29,778 bases of DNA. It comes from Isoetes engelmannii. Its lineage: Eukaryota; Streptophyta; Lycopodiopsida; Isoetales; Isoetaceae. The stretch covers positions 1 through 29,778 of the forward strand of contig JAANSK020002245.1 of NCBI GenBank assembly GCA_011763485.2, in the 5' to 3' direction. Under the pieces are notes generated by a model. The model had not been told where the DNA came from, made no database searches, and was given only the letters and a program-made list of their open reading frames with translations. Position numbers and translations under genes: made by a program. Positions 29,631-29,778 of this stretch are shown here, one piece after another. Position 1 is the first letter of the stretch. Each line of letters starts with the position of its first letter.

Positions 29631-29778
29631 TGTGATGTTCCATAATATTATATGGTATAAATACCGTATATTATGTATGCCACATCACTGGAACATGCCG
29701 TAGATACGTCATGTACCCCGCACCGTAGACGGTATAGCCCACCCACGGAGCACCGTGCCCATCGAACCACAATATTGC
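29631..29778 (+). mobile_element. Possible LTR start running off the window
   Basis: Begins TGTGATGTTCC, the same 11-mer as at 19766. An imperfect inverted repeat follows (29642-29674, around GGTATAAATACC), then GC-richer DNA to the edge. The shared terminus and internal palindrome suggest a related LTR-type element, but the other end is not in view. Confidence 0.3.

Overview
The window looks like nuclear DNA of a flowering plant. It is AT-rich, its genes have many short exons with plant-type GT/AG borders and AT-rich introns, and it carries plant LINEs, Ty1/Copia LTRs primed by initiator-Met tRNA and a Mutator-type MITE. No organelle or bacterial signal was seen. The species cannot be fixed from the sequence.

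Two host genes can be rebuilt exon by exon, both on the minus strand. The first (4008 to 1467) is a START-like phosphatidylinositol transfer protein with ten coding exons, one only 8 nt long, giving an intact 286-residue product. The second (12908 to 11320) is a three-exon gene for an uncharacterised 153-residue protein with a basic cluster and a helical C-terminal half. Three other coding remnants look broken: a plus-strand repeat-protein pseudogene (13.6-14.4 kb), a minus-strand multi-exon remnant with a GQH motif inside a ParB/DGQHR-like stretch (22.5-24.1 kb), and a short acidic C-terminal exon (27.4-27.6 kb).

The rest is mainly transposon debris. There is LINE ORF1-like sequence at 1-645. 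Three LINE 3' ends share one motif (about 4.35 kb plus; 7.36 and 8.54 kb minus), and the middle one still carries the degenerate C-terminus of ORF2. A minus-strand LINE ORF1/ORF2 junction lies at 17.4-18.6 kb. Three LTRs of one Copia family occur: 10438-10756 and 16818-17139 on minus, and 18861-19126 on plus with PBS and a decayed gag. A 370-bp MITE with near-perfect 51-bp TIRs and a 9-bp target-site duplication lies at 28210-28579.

Two larger structures stand out. A segment containing LINE ORF1 sequence plus a Copia 3' end is present twice (about 8763-10889 and 15664-17272). The first copy later gained a 134-bp LINE-like insertion, whose empty site survives in the second copy, and a 114-bp dimer minisatellite. 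The second structure is a 1.6-kb array (24.27-25.82 kb) with about 22 copies of an 18-bp palindrome centred on CATATG. Its distal end is a four-unit, 104-bp tandem repeat, and it lies directly upstream of the GQH-motif remnant.
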